Shown here: positions 43,640 to 52,057 of the stretch, in pieces | Layout of the letters: every line of letters begins with the position of its first letter | How positions within the stretch are numbered: the stretch's first letter is position 1 | Program-made: the position numbers and the translations under genes | The notes under the pieces: model-generated | The model's database searches: none | What the model was told of the DNA's origin: nothing | What the model saw: the letters and a program-made list of their open reading frames with translations, nothing else | Source of the DNA: Pseudomonadota bacterium | Lineage (GTDB): Bacteria; Pseudomonadota; Gammaproteobacteria; Burkholderiales; Burkholderiaceae_B | Reading direction: 5' to 3' | DNA: 64,000 nucleotides | Assembly: GCA_023440825.1 (NCBI GenBank) | Contig: JAEXRL010000013.1 | Location: 1 to 64,000, forward strand

Positions 43640-45316
43640 TTAGCTTGTTTGTGCAGCAGCTTGCTGTTTTTCCCTGCGGAGTGCAGAAACGCATTCCAAG
43701 GTAACAAAAATAGCAGCGATGAGTACGACTATATCTAAGGTCAGCAAGAACCAGTTTTGCTTCATATAGAAATCATGCAGCTGCAGGAGCAAGGCGGCCA
43801 GTGTCATAACCAGTACGAAGGTGAGAGGCGCGGTCACATAAATAGTGGGCGACTTTTGACGTACCAGCATAACGGCAATAACGAGTAAGGTTAATCCTGC
43901 AAGCAACTGGTTGGTAGTACCAAACAAGGGCCAGATAATTAAACCACCTGAACCGCTGGCACCACCGGCACCAAAGGCCAGCACCAAGCAAGTAATGACC
44001 GACAGGGCTGTGGCGGGGAAAGCTTTACCCAGCCATTTGATATTGTAGATCTCGCCCCACTCTTGAAAGATATAGCGTTGCAAACGTAAGCCTGTGTCCA
44101 TAGTGGTACCGGCGAAAAGCGCTGCCATCACAGTGAGCATGGTGGCGGAGATTTCAGTGCTAATACCTGTACCAGCGTGTAAGATCGCACCGCCGCCTTG
44201 AATAAAGGCGTTAACACCACCTTGACCAAAGGAGTGGTAGACGGCTTTCCAGTCTGCAAGCGTGGCAAAACCGGCTGAGGCGGCAATAATAGCTGCCAAG
44301 GCTAAAGCGCCTTCGCCTATTGCGCCGAAGTATCCGACAAAACGACCATCACGCTCTCGGTTGAGCTGTTTGGAAGTGGTGCCAGACGATACCAGGCCAT
44401 GGAAACCGGAAATGGCACCGCAGGCAATGGTCACGAATAGCAGGGGTATTAAGGACGGTGTGCCGGCGGGTACATCAGTATTGAACATGGGCGCCACAAC
44501 AGTGGGGTTGCTGATCAGTACCGAAGCGTAAAGCAGGATAAGTCCGACGAACAACTGCAAGCCATTAATGTAATCACGTGGCTGCAAGAGCATCCATACT
44601 GGCAGTAGGGAGGCGATAGCGGCATAGGCGAACAGCAGCAAAATCCAGACGGCGTTTGGCGCCAGTCCCATTACCTGGTCGGGTAACGATACAGGTACGC
44701 TAGGACCAATGTAAATGAGGTAGTACAGCGCTATAACGCCCAGTAAGGACACAATGCTCAGGTTGAGCTTGAAGCGGTAAATCGCCTGACCAATGACAAA
44801 GGCGACAGCAATGGCACCCCAAACTGGCACGACTGAGCTGGGATTATTAATGAGCAAACCAGCAATGACCACGCCAAATACGGCGTTAACCATGAGCAGC
44901 ACCAGGAAGATCACGATCATGAAAATGGAACGTGCGCGCTTGCCCACGACATCGCCAGTTAGGGCGCCTACAGATTTAGCGCGGTTACGAATACTGGCCC
45001 AGATAGCGCCAAAATCGTGCACACCAGCGAAAAATACAGTTCCTAATGTGACCCACAGGAATGCCGGTAACCAACCCCAAATTACGGCAATAGCAGGACC
45101 TACAATGGGTGCGGCACCAGCTACAGAGGTGAAGTGGTGCCCCCATAAGACAAACTTGTTAGTGGGAACAAAGTCGATCCCATCTTCGAGCTCATGTGCC
45201 GGTGTAGGCCGACTGTCATCCAGTCGGTATATTTTCTCGGCGATAAAACGTGAATAAAAGTGATAGCCCAGGAACATGGTTCCCAGACCCACAACTAGCA
45301 ATACGATGGCACTCAT
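43640..45316 (-). CDS. cstA: CstA-family carbon starvation / pyruvate transporter
   Basis: 558-residue polytopic membrane protein of the CstA/BtsT family (peptide or pyruvate uptake under starvation). Family segments: FVPTNKFVLWGHHFTSVAGAAPIVGPAIAV-like region near residue 50-80, HDFGAIWASIRNR, ISGFHGLVSSGTTSKQL (about 305-320) and GGAILHAGTG. Shorter than E. coli CstA (701 aa). Start ATG 45316 with AAGGTGTCT ahead; the longer frame needs a GTG. The YbdD partner gene is not adjacent. Confidence 0.9.
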   Translation of the reverse strand: MSAIVLLVVGLGTMFLGYHFYSRFIAEKIYRLDDSRPTPAHELEDGIDFVPTNKFVLWGHHFTSVAGAAPIVGPAIAVIWGWLPAFLWVTLGTVFFAGVHDFGAIWASIRNRAKSVGALTGDVVGKRARSIFMIVIFLVLLMVNAVFGVVIAGLLINNPSSVVPVWGAIAVAFVIGQAIYRFKLNLSIVSLLGVIALYYLIYIGPSVPVSLPDQVMGLAPNAVWILLLFAYAAIASLLPVWMLLQPRDYINGLQLFVGLILLYASVLISNPTVVAPMFNTDVPAGTPSLIPLLFVTIACGAISGFHGLVSSGTTSKQLNRERDGRFVGYFGAIGEGALALAAIIAASAGFATLADWKAVYHSFGQGGVNAFIQGGGAILHAGTGISTEISATMLTVMAALFAGTTMDTGLRLQRYIFQEWGEIYNIKWLGKAFPATALSVITCLVLAFGAGGASGSGGLIIWPLFGTTNQLLAGLTLLVIAVMLVRQKSPTIYVTAPLTFVLVMTLAALLLQLHDFYMKQNWFLLTLDIVVLIAAIFVTLECVSALRREKQQAAAQTS

Positions 45317-45673
45317 AGACACCTTCTCCCAGGTTAGTACGTATTCGCTTACTGGTTTTTCTGTTTGAATATAAATTATAGGGATTTGTTACTGCTGGCC
45401 TTGCATAAGCGTTACGGCTTTTCGCTATAAGCCAGTAATGCATCTTAAAATTAATACATAAATACAGTGTAAGGGACAATGGGAATAACCCTTGGGGCGG
45501 GGGCGTAAGCCCATGCCATATCAGGGCTTAACTCGCCTTGATGCCTTGATGCTTGCATGAAATCTGGCTTCTGAGCTTTATGGCTTTGTTTAAATAAGGC
45601 ATTCCGTATTCCCCTGTTTTGTTTGAATCACTTTTCATCTTTATTTGTGACTGCATTGATTATGTAATTGAGC
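45317..45673 (-). other. Intergenic region between MFS gene and cstA
   Basis: 357 bases without a gene, the upstream region of cstA on the minus strand. It holds TAAGCCC / GGGCTTA complementary arms (45506-45512, 45524-45530), an AT-rich stretch, and the cstA ribosome site (AAGG at ~45325). No clear CRP site or promoter pair was found. Confidence 0.5.
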
Positions 45674-46885
45674 TTATATGATTGTTTGTTTAGCCGTTTG
45701 TTTTTCTGAAGGGAGTAAAAGCACCATAAGAACGGTGCAGCAGGCAATACCTACCATAGCGATAAACAAGCTGGTAAAACCGCTGTTTTTGACCCATGGT
45801 CCTAACATCCAGACGGCCAGTGAGCTAATGCCAAACGAAATTGCTAAACGCGCACCAGCGACACGCGAACGCATATTGTCATCCACATAGCGCACCACCA
45901 TGGCATCGGTAAAGGGAGTGGTTCCAAATATGCAGACCATCACGGCGGTTAAGGCTATGAGTACGAGCCAACCTTCGCTTAATGCCGCTATCGCTAAAAA
46001 TGGAATTTGTGCAGCAACGATAAGTAGATACAGTTTTTTGAATGCCATCTCATCGATTAAGCGCCCTACCAATAATTGAGTTAATGAGGCCAAGGCATAG
46101 ATACCTGCTAGCAATGCACCGATAAGTGCAGGGTTCTGACTAAGTGTAGTGAGGCGCTCGCCCAGAAATTGGGTGTTGCCATTCGTGGTGAAGTTAAACA
46201 GCAAACTGCCTGTAATCGCGGTGATTGTCATAATCAGCAAGGCACGCGCTAGTTTATTAGGGGGCAATGCCACTTGGGCTGGACGGCTGCCACGGGCAGG
46301 GGCCACTTGTTCAGCGGGGCAGCAGTAGGCAAAAAACAGTCCGCAAATAATGGACACCACGCCGGGCACAATAAAGGCCACTCGCCAGTTGAACCATTGC
46401 ACTAAGAATCCAGTGAGTAAGGCAGCAGCGGCCACGCCTAAGTTGCCCGCTAGACCATTAATACCAATTACCATGCCTGGACGCTTGGCCGATTGCACGA
46501 GCAAGGGGATACCAACAGGGTGATAAATCGATGCAAAACTGCCAAGCAAGCTTAGGCACACGGCCAGTTGCCAGGCATTCTGTGTAAAGGCCGTTAAACA
46601 GGCTGATAAGCCTAGTCCGAAGAAGTAAATCAGCATCATGGGCCGGCGCCCCCATAAGTCGCCCAAACGACCAGCGGGTATGGCGCCTAGTCCGAACATT
46701 AAAAATGTCCCTACGCTGTATGGCATTAAGTCTTCCCAACTGTCAAAGCCAAAATCCAGAGCAATTGCCGCCACTGCTGTAGCAAAAATAAGTATGAATA
46801 AATGGTCCAGCGCATGGGCAATATTTAGCAAAAGGCTGGCACTACGAGGTAAGTGGGAGTGGGGTGCGGCTGGCGCTGTGGTCAT
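45674..46885 (-). CDS. MFS transporter
   Basis: 403 residues, 12 predicted membrane helices. The conserved loop 2-3 motif reads GRLGDLWGRRPMMLI (about residues 66-80), and the C-half repeat has LLVGRLIDEMAFKKL. Start ATG 46885 (MTTAPAAPHSH); the longer frame to 46936 is unlikely. It resembles fosmidomycin/aromatic-type exporters in helix pattern only; substrate unknown. Confidence 0.88.
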   Translation of the reverse strand: MTTAPAAPHSHLPRSASLLLNIAHALDHLFILIFATAVAAIALDFGFDSWEDLMPYSVGTFLMFGLGAIPAGRLGDLWGRRPMMLIYFFGLGLSACLTAFTQNAWQLAVCLSLLGSFASIYHPVGIPLLVQSAKRPGMVIGINGLAGNLGVAAAALLTGFLVQWFNWRVAFIVPGVVSIICGLFFAYCCPAEQVAPARGSRPAQVALPPNKLARALLIMTITAITGSLLFNFTTNGNTQFLGERLTTLSQNPALIGALLAGIYALASLTQLLVGRLIDEMAFKKLYLLIVAAQIPFLAIAALSEGWLVLIALTAVMVCIFGTTPFTDAMVVRYVDDNMRSRVAGARLAISFGISSLAVWMLGPWVKNSGFTSLFIAMVGIACCTVLMVLLLPSEKQTAKQTII

Positions 46886-46964
46886 GGTGTAGAGGTGATA
46901 GCAAACAAGGGCTTGAGAAAAAGCCGTGATAGACAAGGAGAGGCTGGAGCCGATAGGAATGAGG

Positions 46965-47038
46965 TGGAGGCGCGGGCTGGAATTGAACCAACTTTAACGG
47001 ATTTGCAGTCCGACGCATAACCGATCTGCCACCGCGCC
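46965..47038 (-). tRNA. tRNA-Cys (GCA)
   Basis: Minus-strand cloverleaf: acceptor GGCGCGG pairs with CCGCGCC, discriminator T, CCA encoded. The anticodon stem-loop reads GGACTGCAAATCC with anticodon GCA; the T arm is GTTGGTTCAATTCCAGC. 74 bases including CCA. A minus-strand promoter TTGATA (47082-47077) / TATAAT (47060-47055) with 16-base spacing precedes it. Confidence 0.96.
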
Positions 47039-47082
47039 TTTGTCCTATGACAAAATTATAGTCAAATCTCGATAAATATCAA
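47039..47082 (-). promoter_or_regulatory. tRNA-Cys promoter overlapped by PdxR-type palindrome
   Basis: TTGATA-N16-TATAAT on the minus strand (47082-47055) predicts a start near 47048. The perfect palindrome TTTGTC-CTAT-GACAAA (47039-47054) covers that start and abuts the tRNA 5' end. The same palindrome lies near the pdxR start (47114-47129) and ahead of yggS (50272-50287). Confidence 0.65.
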
Positions 47083-47112
47083 GAGGGGGGAGTGAGGTGT
47101 CTGTAAAGTTTC

Positions 47113-47130
47113 TTTTGTCCTATGGCAAAA
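47113..47130 (+). promoter_or_regulatory. Second PdxR-type palindrome, ahead of pdxR
   Basis: TTTTGTC-CTAT-GGCAAAA, one mismatch from TTTGTC-CTAT-GACAAA, about 68 bases before the pdxR ATG. Centre-to-centre distance from the first copy is 75 bases, near seven helical turns. Confidence 0.6.
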
Positions 47131-47197
47131 TAGGCACAGTCGAGCACTATCAGCTCAGGCTTTAACAGATGAATGACGACTCAGTCACAGGTAAACG

Positions 47198-48529
47198 ATG
47201 AATATCCAGGGAAAAACAGCGGCCGAAATCGTAGAAAGTGTGCGCACACTTGTGCAGCAGCAAACCTTACGTGCCGATACCTTATTACCTCCAGTGCGGG
47301 ACTTGGCGGCTGAGCTGGGTGTGAATCGCAATACGGTAGCCGCCGCCTATCGGCGTTTGGTGACCATGGGGGTGGCGGTTGCGCAAGGACGCTTGGGCAC
47401 ACGCATACGTCCTCAACAGCAGTTGGGTGAGCAAGAGGGGGCCTTGCCCGATACACCCTTACATGATTTGGCAAGCGGCAATCCTCACTTGGCCTGTTTG
47501 CCCGACTTGAATCGTATCCTGGGGCAGATTCAGGCTAAGGTCAGGCTGTATGGCGTCCCCACCGTGAACCCCGCCTTAGAAGCGTATTTACATGATTGGT
47601 TTAAGCCTGACTGCCCTAGTGCTGCGCATATTAATCTGACTCATGGTGCGGTGGATGCCATCGAGCGTGTGCTAAGTGCCCATTTGCTGGCAGGCGATAA
47701 AGTGGCGGTGGAAGATCCCTGTTTTCTCAGTAGTATTAACAGTTTGCATATTTCGGGATTTGAACCTGTAGGAGTAGCCCTAGACGAGCATGGCGTACAG
47801 CCGGACAGTTTGCGCGAAGCATTGGAAAAAGGGGCTCAGGCAGTAATTTTGACTCCAAGAGCGCACAATCCAACAGGAGTGAGTCTGACGCATGAGCGAG
47901 CGCAGCATTTGGCACGCGTGTTGGACGATTACCCGCATGTGTTGGTCATACTTGATGATCACTTCGCTTTGCTTGCACAAAACGCGTATTACTCAGTGCT
48001 GGGTGCCCAGCATAGGCACTGGGCCTTGATTCGCTCCTTAAGTAAAACACTGGGGCCTGATATACGTGTGGCGGCAGTGGCTAGTGATGCGCAAACGTCT
48101 GGACGTTTACGTTTACGCCTAGCGTCTGGCACCAACTGGGTTAGCCATATCCTGCAAGATATTGTGGAAGCGATTTTGCTGCAAGAGCAGGCACAGGATT
48201 GGTTATTACAGGCCAAGGCGTATTATGGGAAAAAGCGTCAGCAACTGGAGGCTGCACTCAGTCGCTGTGCCTTGCCGTATACTGCCCCGGGTGACGGCTT
48301 GAACCTGTGGATACCGTTGCACCATAATGAGTGTGAGGTCATGCAAAAGTTGGCTGCAAGAGGGTGGCTAGTACGGCAAGGCAGTACTTTTTCTATTGGC
48401 CAGTTGCGCGCTGGCCTAAGGCTTACTTTGTCAGATCTAGATGCGGCTCACTGTGAGCGTTTCGCTCAGGACCTGCAAGATATTTTAATAAGCCTTAATA
48501 AAGCTTCAGGAGTGAGCGATAGTGTCTAG
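47198..48529 (+). CDS. pdxR: PdxR/MocR-type GntR-aminotransferase regulator
   Basis: 443-residue MocR-subfamily regulator: GntR winged helix (AAEIVESVRTLVQQQ, LPPVRDLAAELGVNRNTVAAAYRRL in the region 30-55) fused to a fold-type I aminotransferase domain. The PLP lysine sits in SLSKTLGPDIR (about residue 278), and the NPTGV motif is in RAHNPTGVSL. Members sense PLP and control B6 genes. It converges on pdxY with 9 bases between stops. Palindromes upstream (47039, 47114) and before yggS fit its target. Confidence 0.86.
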   Translation: MNIQGKTAAEIVESVRTLVQQQTLRADTLLPPVRDLAAELGVNRNTVAAAYRRLVTMGVAVAQGRLGTRIRPQQQLGEQEGALPDTPLHDLASGNPHLACLPDLNRILGQIQAKVRLYGVPTVNPALEAYLHDWFKPDCPSAAHINLTHGAVDAIERVLSAHLLAGDKVAVEDPCFLSSINSLHISGFEPVGVALDEHGVQPDSLREALEKGAQAVILTPRAHNPTGVSLTHERAQHLARVLDDYPHVLVILDDHFALLAQNAYYSVLGAQHRHWALIRSLSKTLGPDIRVAAVASDAQTSGRLRLRLASGTNWVSHILQDIVEAILLQEQAQDWLLQAKAYYGKKRQQLEAALSRCALPYTAPGDGLNLWIPLHHNECEVMQKLAARGWLVRQGSTFSIGQLRAGLRLTLSDLDAAHCERFAQDLQDILISLNKASGVSDSV

Positions 48530-48538
48530 GCCACGCAC

Positions 48539-49369
48539 TCAGGCCCAAGGCGTACATAGCTCAGCACTATTATGATCGTGTGTTTTTTGTATGACTTGCA
48601 ACAGTTCTGCACAGGCCAGCTCCACTGACTGATTGAGCGTATGCCCCAAAAGCAAGTGTGCGCTTAGCGACGCGCAGAACATGTCCCCAGTTCCTTTGGG
48701 CCAGATAGGTATGCGTGGGTGTCGCACGATATGCTCGCTATCGCGAGTGACAACCGCTATTTGAATTTCGTCGGCTGGACAACTATCGGGGGCAGAACTG
48801 GTGGCCACCAACCAGCGTAAGTTCCCATGTAATAAACGGCGCGCTGCCTGGATGGCATCGTCCAGCGTTTGTATGGGCATGCTGGCAAACTGGCCCAGCT
48901 CAAAATCATTCGGTGTTAAACCGTGAGCCAAGGGTAGCAAGTAGTCCTTGTACGCTTGCAGCATGCCCGGGGCGACATAAATACCTACATCGTGATCACC
49001 TATGACGGGATCGACAATGACGTGTATTTCTGGACGTTCAAGTAATAACTGGTGAATCCAGTCGGACAAAATACGCATCTGTTCGGGACTGCCCAAGTAG
49101 CCGACCAGTATGGTGCGTACCTGCTCCAACGCCCCTCGGGCCTGGAGGTCTTGTAAGTAACCTTGAAACCAGTCAGCCGGAACCGCACCGCCATGGATAC
49201 TGGGGTAGTGTGGTGTATTGCTGAACAGTACGGTGGGCACGGCTAGTGCTCGCAGCCCGTGTCCGCGCAGGCAGGGCAGTGCCACGCTGTTACCAACATG
49301 TCCATAAACCACCTGTGATTGCACCGACACAATGTCTATAGGTAAAGGACGTAGGCCATTTGCCGACAT
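48539..49369 (-). CDS. pdxY: Pyridoxal kinase PdxY
   Basis: Phosphorylates pyridoxal in the B6 salvage route. 276 aa ribokinase fold: DIVSVQSQVVYGHVGNSV at the start, VIVDPVIGDHDVGIYV mid-protein and the anion-hole/base motif PKGTGDMFCA (about 225-234). GTGDMF replaces the more common GTGDLF. It lies 43 bases after yggS on the same strand. Confidence 0.93.
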   Translation of the reverse strand: MSANGLRPLPIDIVSVQSQVVYGHVGNSVALPCLRGHGLRALAVPTVLFSNTPHYPSIHGGAVPADWFQGYLQDLQARGALEQVRTILVGYLGSPEQMRILSDWIHQLLLERPEIHVIVDPVIGDHDVGIYVAPGMLQAYKDYLLPLAHGLTPNDFELGQFASMPIQTLDDAIQAARRLLHGNLRWLVATSSAPDSCPADEIQIAVVTRDSEHIVRHPRIPIWPKGTGDMFCASLSAHLLLGHTLNQSVELACAELLQVIQKTHDHNSAELCTPWA

Positions 49370-49412
49370 ACGGATATCCTGTAATAAGGCGCCTTGAGCG
49401 CGGATCTAGGGC

Positions 49413-50177
49413 TTAGCTGTTGGATTCAGAGGGCCAGTAAAATGCATCGGGCGTGGCGCGTGCGCCAAAGATGGCTTGCCCGACTCTGACGACAGTGGAG
49501 CCCTCTTCGATGGCAATTTCAAAGTCGCCCGACATGCCCATGGAAAGCTCGTCTAGTTGTATGCCGGCTGGGGCGGTTTGACGCAGTTGGTCGCGTAGCG
49601 TGCGTAGCAGCACAAAGCATTCACGAACGCGCTCAGCTTTGGCTGAAAAAATAGCAAGTGTCATCAGGCCTTTCACGCGTAGGGCCGAGTAGTTCGGTAA
49701 GGCTTGTAGGAACTCGGCCACGTCTTCGGGCGCTAAGCCGTATTTGCTGGCTTCGCCCGAGGTATTGACTTGTACAAACACGTCAAGTGATCGGCCTTCG
49801 GCTTGCAGGCGCCGATCTAGTGCAGCGGCCAAGCGTAGACTATCCAGAGCCTGAAATTCAGTGGCGAAGCGTGCCACCTGTTTTGCCTTATTGGTTTGCA
49901 AGTGCCCAATCACCGACCAACGCAGGTCTTGCAGGTCTTGCATGGCTTCCCATTTTTGGTAGGCCTCCTGAATTTTGTTCTCGCCTAATAAGCGACAGCC
50001 AGCCGCGTACGCCAAACGTAGGCTATCTTCTGGCTTGGTTTTACTGACTGGTAATAAGCGTACCGTAGATGGGTCACGTCCGGCGCGTTGGCAAGCGGCA
50101 GTGATGCGAGCTTGCACGGCGGCAAGGTTATGACGAAAGTCTTCTACAGACTGGGCTTGTGGCCACCGGTCATGCAT
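49413..50177 (-). CDS. yggS: YggS/PLPBP pyridoxal-phosphate homeostasis protein
   Basis: PLP-carrying protein that buffers vitamin B6. PLP lysine in LLPVSKTKPEDS, IGHLQTNKAK (about 90-100), QVNTSGEASKYGL, and the phosphate end LSMGMSGDFEIAIEEGSTVVRVG-type segment (about 222-245). Start is uncertain: ATG 50177 gives a family-like N-terminus, but a GTG at 50228 or TTG at 50261 would lengthen it. Heads a yggS-pdxY operon whose upstream region bears the palindrome at 50272. Confidence 0.92.
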   Translation of the reverse strand: MHDRWPQAQSVEDFRHNLAAVQARITAACQRAGRDPSTVRLLPVSKTKPEDSLRLAYAAGCRLLGENKIQEAYQKWEAMQDLQDLRWSVIGHLQTNKAKQVARFATEFQALDSLRLAAALDRRLQAEGRSLDVFVQVNTSGEASKYGLAPEDVAEFLQALPNYSALRVKGLMTLAIFSAKAERVRECFVLLRTLRDQLRQTAPAGIQLDELSMGMSGDFEIAIEEGSTVVRVGQAIFGARATPDAFYWPSESNS

Positions 50178-50271
50178 ATCGTGCAGGGGTTGCGTGGTGG
50201 CGGTGGGATCAAGTGACTTGGCATTCACGGTAAGACTCGCAGGGAAAACAACATCAAGCAAAGAAAATAAG

Positions 50272-50287
50272 ATTGTCCTATGACAAA
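50272..50287 (-). promoter_or_regulatory. PdxR-type palindrome ahead of yggS
   Basis: ATTGTC-CTAT-GACAAA matches the copy at 47039-47054 in 15 of 16 bases. It lies ~95 bases before the likely yggS ATG, a position suited to operator control of yggS-pdxY. Confidence 0.6.
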
Positions 50288-50410
50288 CTTTAGCATGAAA
50301 CGAATAGCTGTAGCCGTTTTTTTGAGTGTGGGGCTACGCTTCATTAAGCATAGAGGGTTTGCGTTAAGTGCGCTGACTTATCTGTAGTGCGGCGGCAGGC
50401 CGTATTGACT

Positions 50411-51814
50411 TTAGGGCAGCCATGTCCTCATAGCCACACGCAGGTCGGCGGGGTGCACAAGTAATGCGCTAGCTTGTAACTGTGTTGCATATTGATGGAG
50501 TACTGCTTGCCAGCTTGGTGTGTGGCGTAAATCTTCCCAGATGGGGCGTAGATCCTGAGCGCTGTTTGGCAGCCCTTGTAGTACTTGGTGGGCATAGCCA
50601 AGCGCGGCAGGCGCACTGAGTAATCGCATACGGGTGGCAGAGTGTAGGGAAGAACTGGCTTGGTGTGTGTCTGGTTTTGTGGGCTCTGCGCAGCAGTAGA
50701 GCACTTTATAGGGTAGGGGCTGACTATGATGATCAGCTAGCGCTCGTAGTGATTGATTGCTTAGTGCTATTGCGCCCTCACGCGCTGAGAAGGTGATACT
50801 GCCTTGGGGCGAGGATATATCTTGCAGCAAGTTCAGGCCACGTAACAGTCGTGGCAAGTCTGAGTCTGCCGCATCAGCGCTGGACTTGGCTTCGATCAAC
50901 AGGCATACATCCCAGACAGGTGCTTGTTGTTCTTGATTAGCTGCTCGTAGTAATAGGGCATCCCACTCGCTTTTGGCATATTTTTTACCGGCGATAAGTT
51001 GTGCCGGAATATGTACGCCACTAATCAGTGTGTAGGGCCTGTGTTCGGCTAGACTTAATTTACGTGCCAACTCCGCCAGTACTTCCCGGCTCTCTTGCTC
51101 TACTGCGTGTCCACGAGCCTGAGCCCGTTTACCTAAGGATAAGGCTTCTGGGCTACCACTTAATGGGCCATCTTTTTGGCGATAGTGCTGATACGTCTGG
51201 ATGGCGCAGTCCTGCGCCAATTGCTCTAGCTCGATCAGATGCTGTAGCTCTGCTTGCTCCAAGATAGAGGCAAGCTGTCCTTGTAAGGTGCTGTTGCGGT
51301 GAGCGGCGGAGCTGTGTAGCTGTGTGCGCAAAAACTGGGCGAAGGCACCCCATTGCTGCTGGCTGGCAAGCTGATACAGCTTTTCGTATAAGGCTTGTAG
51401 CGCACGGGGTGTGGTATTGCCAGTTTTGGCAGGGTGTGCAAAGGCATTAACAAACTTAAGCACGGTGCGTCTATCGTGCTTCTGTGTACTAAGGCGCTGT
51501 CGATATCGCTGTACCTGAGCGCAGCGCTGCTCCAGTATCAGGCACAGTAAACCAGGCCTAGTACTGGGATTGTTCAGGGTGTTTTCTATCAGTGCAGCCA
51601 AGGCGTTTAAAAACATAGGCTCAATGCTGGGATGCAGGCTTTTGTTTCCGATTGACGAGCGCCGTGCATGCTCAATACAGTAAGCCAACTGAGCAGCAGG
51701 GCTACGCAAGTCAGTGAGGGCTGCCCCTGCAAGATCCCCAGTTTTCGTATAAGGGCGCGGGACAGTATCTAGGATCTGTTTTAAGAGTGAGTCGCTTTGG
51801 TGCATTGTTTTCAT
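50411..51814 (-). CDS. Uncharacterised protein with PD-(D/E)XK-like motif
   Basis: 467 residues from ATG 51814, where AGGGTACGG precedes; the longer frame to 51964 looks non-coding. Not recognised by name. A helical first half is followed at about residues 270-350 by VHIPAQLIAGKKYAKSEWDALLL and then VCLLIEAKSS. An Asp in a WDALL strand and, some 20 residues later, E-x-K in a hydrophobic strand is the core of PD-(D/E)XK nucleases. It stands alone between yggS and the FadH-like gene. Nuclease activity is inference. Confidence 0.72.
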   Translation of the reverse strand: MKTMHQSDSLLKQILDTVPRPYTKTGDLAGAALTDLRSPAAQLAYCIEHARRSSIGNKSLHPSIEPMFLNALAALIENTLNNPSTRPGLLCLILEQRCAQVQRYRQRLSTQKHDRRTVLKFVNAFAHPAKTGNTTPRALQALYEKLYQLASQQQWGAFAQFLRTQLHSSAAHRNSTLQGQLASILEQAELQHLIELEQLAQDCAIQTYQHYRQKDGPLSGSPEALSLGKRAQARGHAVEQESREVLAELARKLSLAEHRPYTLISGVHIPAQLIAGKKYAKSEWDALLLRAANQEQQAPVWDVCLLIEAKSSADAADSDLPRLLRGLNLLQDISSPQGSITFSAREGAIALSNQSLRALADHHSQPLPYKVLYCCAEPTKPDTHQASSSLHSATRMRLLSAPAALGYAHQVLQGLPNSAQDLRPIWEDLRHTPSWQAVLHQYATQLQASALLVHPADLRVAMRTWLP

Positions 51815-52057
51815 CCGTACCCTGATGGCGGTATAGGCATAGTGGGGCAGGAACCATAAGTGTGCCTGATCGTGTAGCGTAGCAGGGCAAGGCATGTCAT
51901 GGGCTGTGTTGTGGTGTAGAAGGGGGTTAATGAAAAGGCAGATACCTTTTGTGGGGCAGCCCATTACCTTAAGGACTATCCCTTATTTTCAACTGTATAC
52001 CTATCTTCTACTTTAGCTGTTCGGGTGTTATGGCACCGTTTACATAGGTAGAGAGAA

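Noticed and set aside
45720..45742. GCACC/GGTGC hairpin with TTTT on the minus strand as MFS terminator.
   Set aside because: It lies inside the MFS coding region, before the stop codon.
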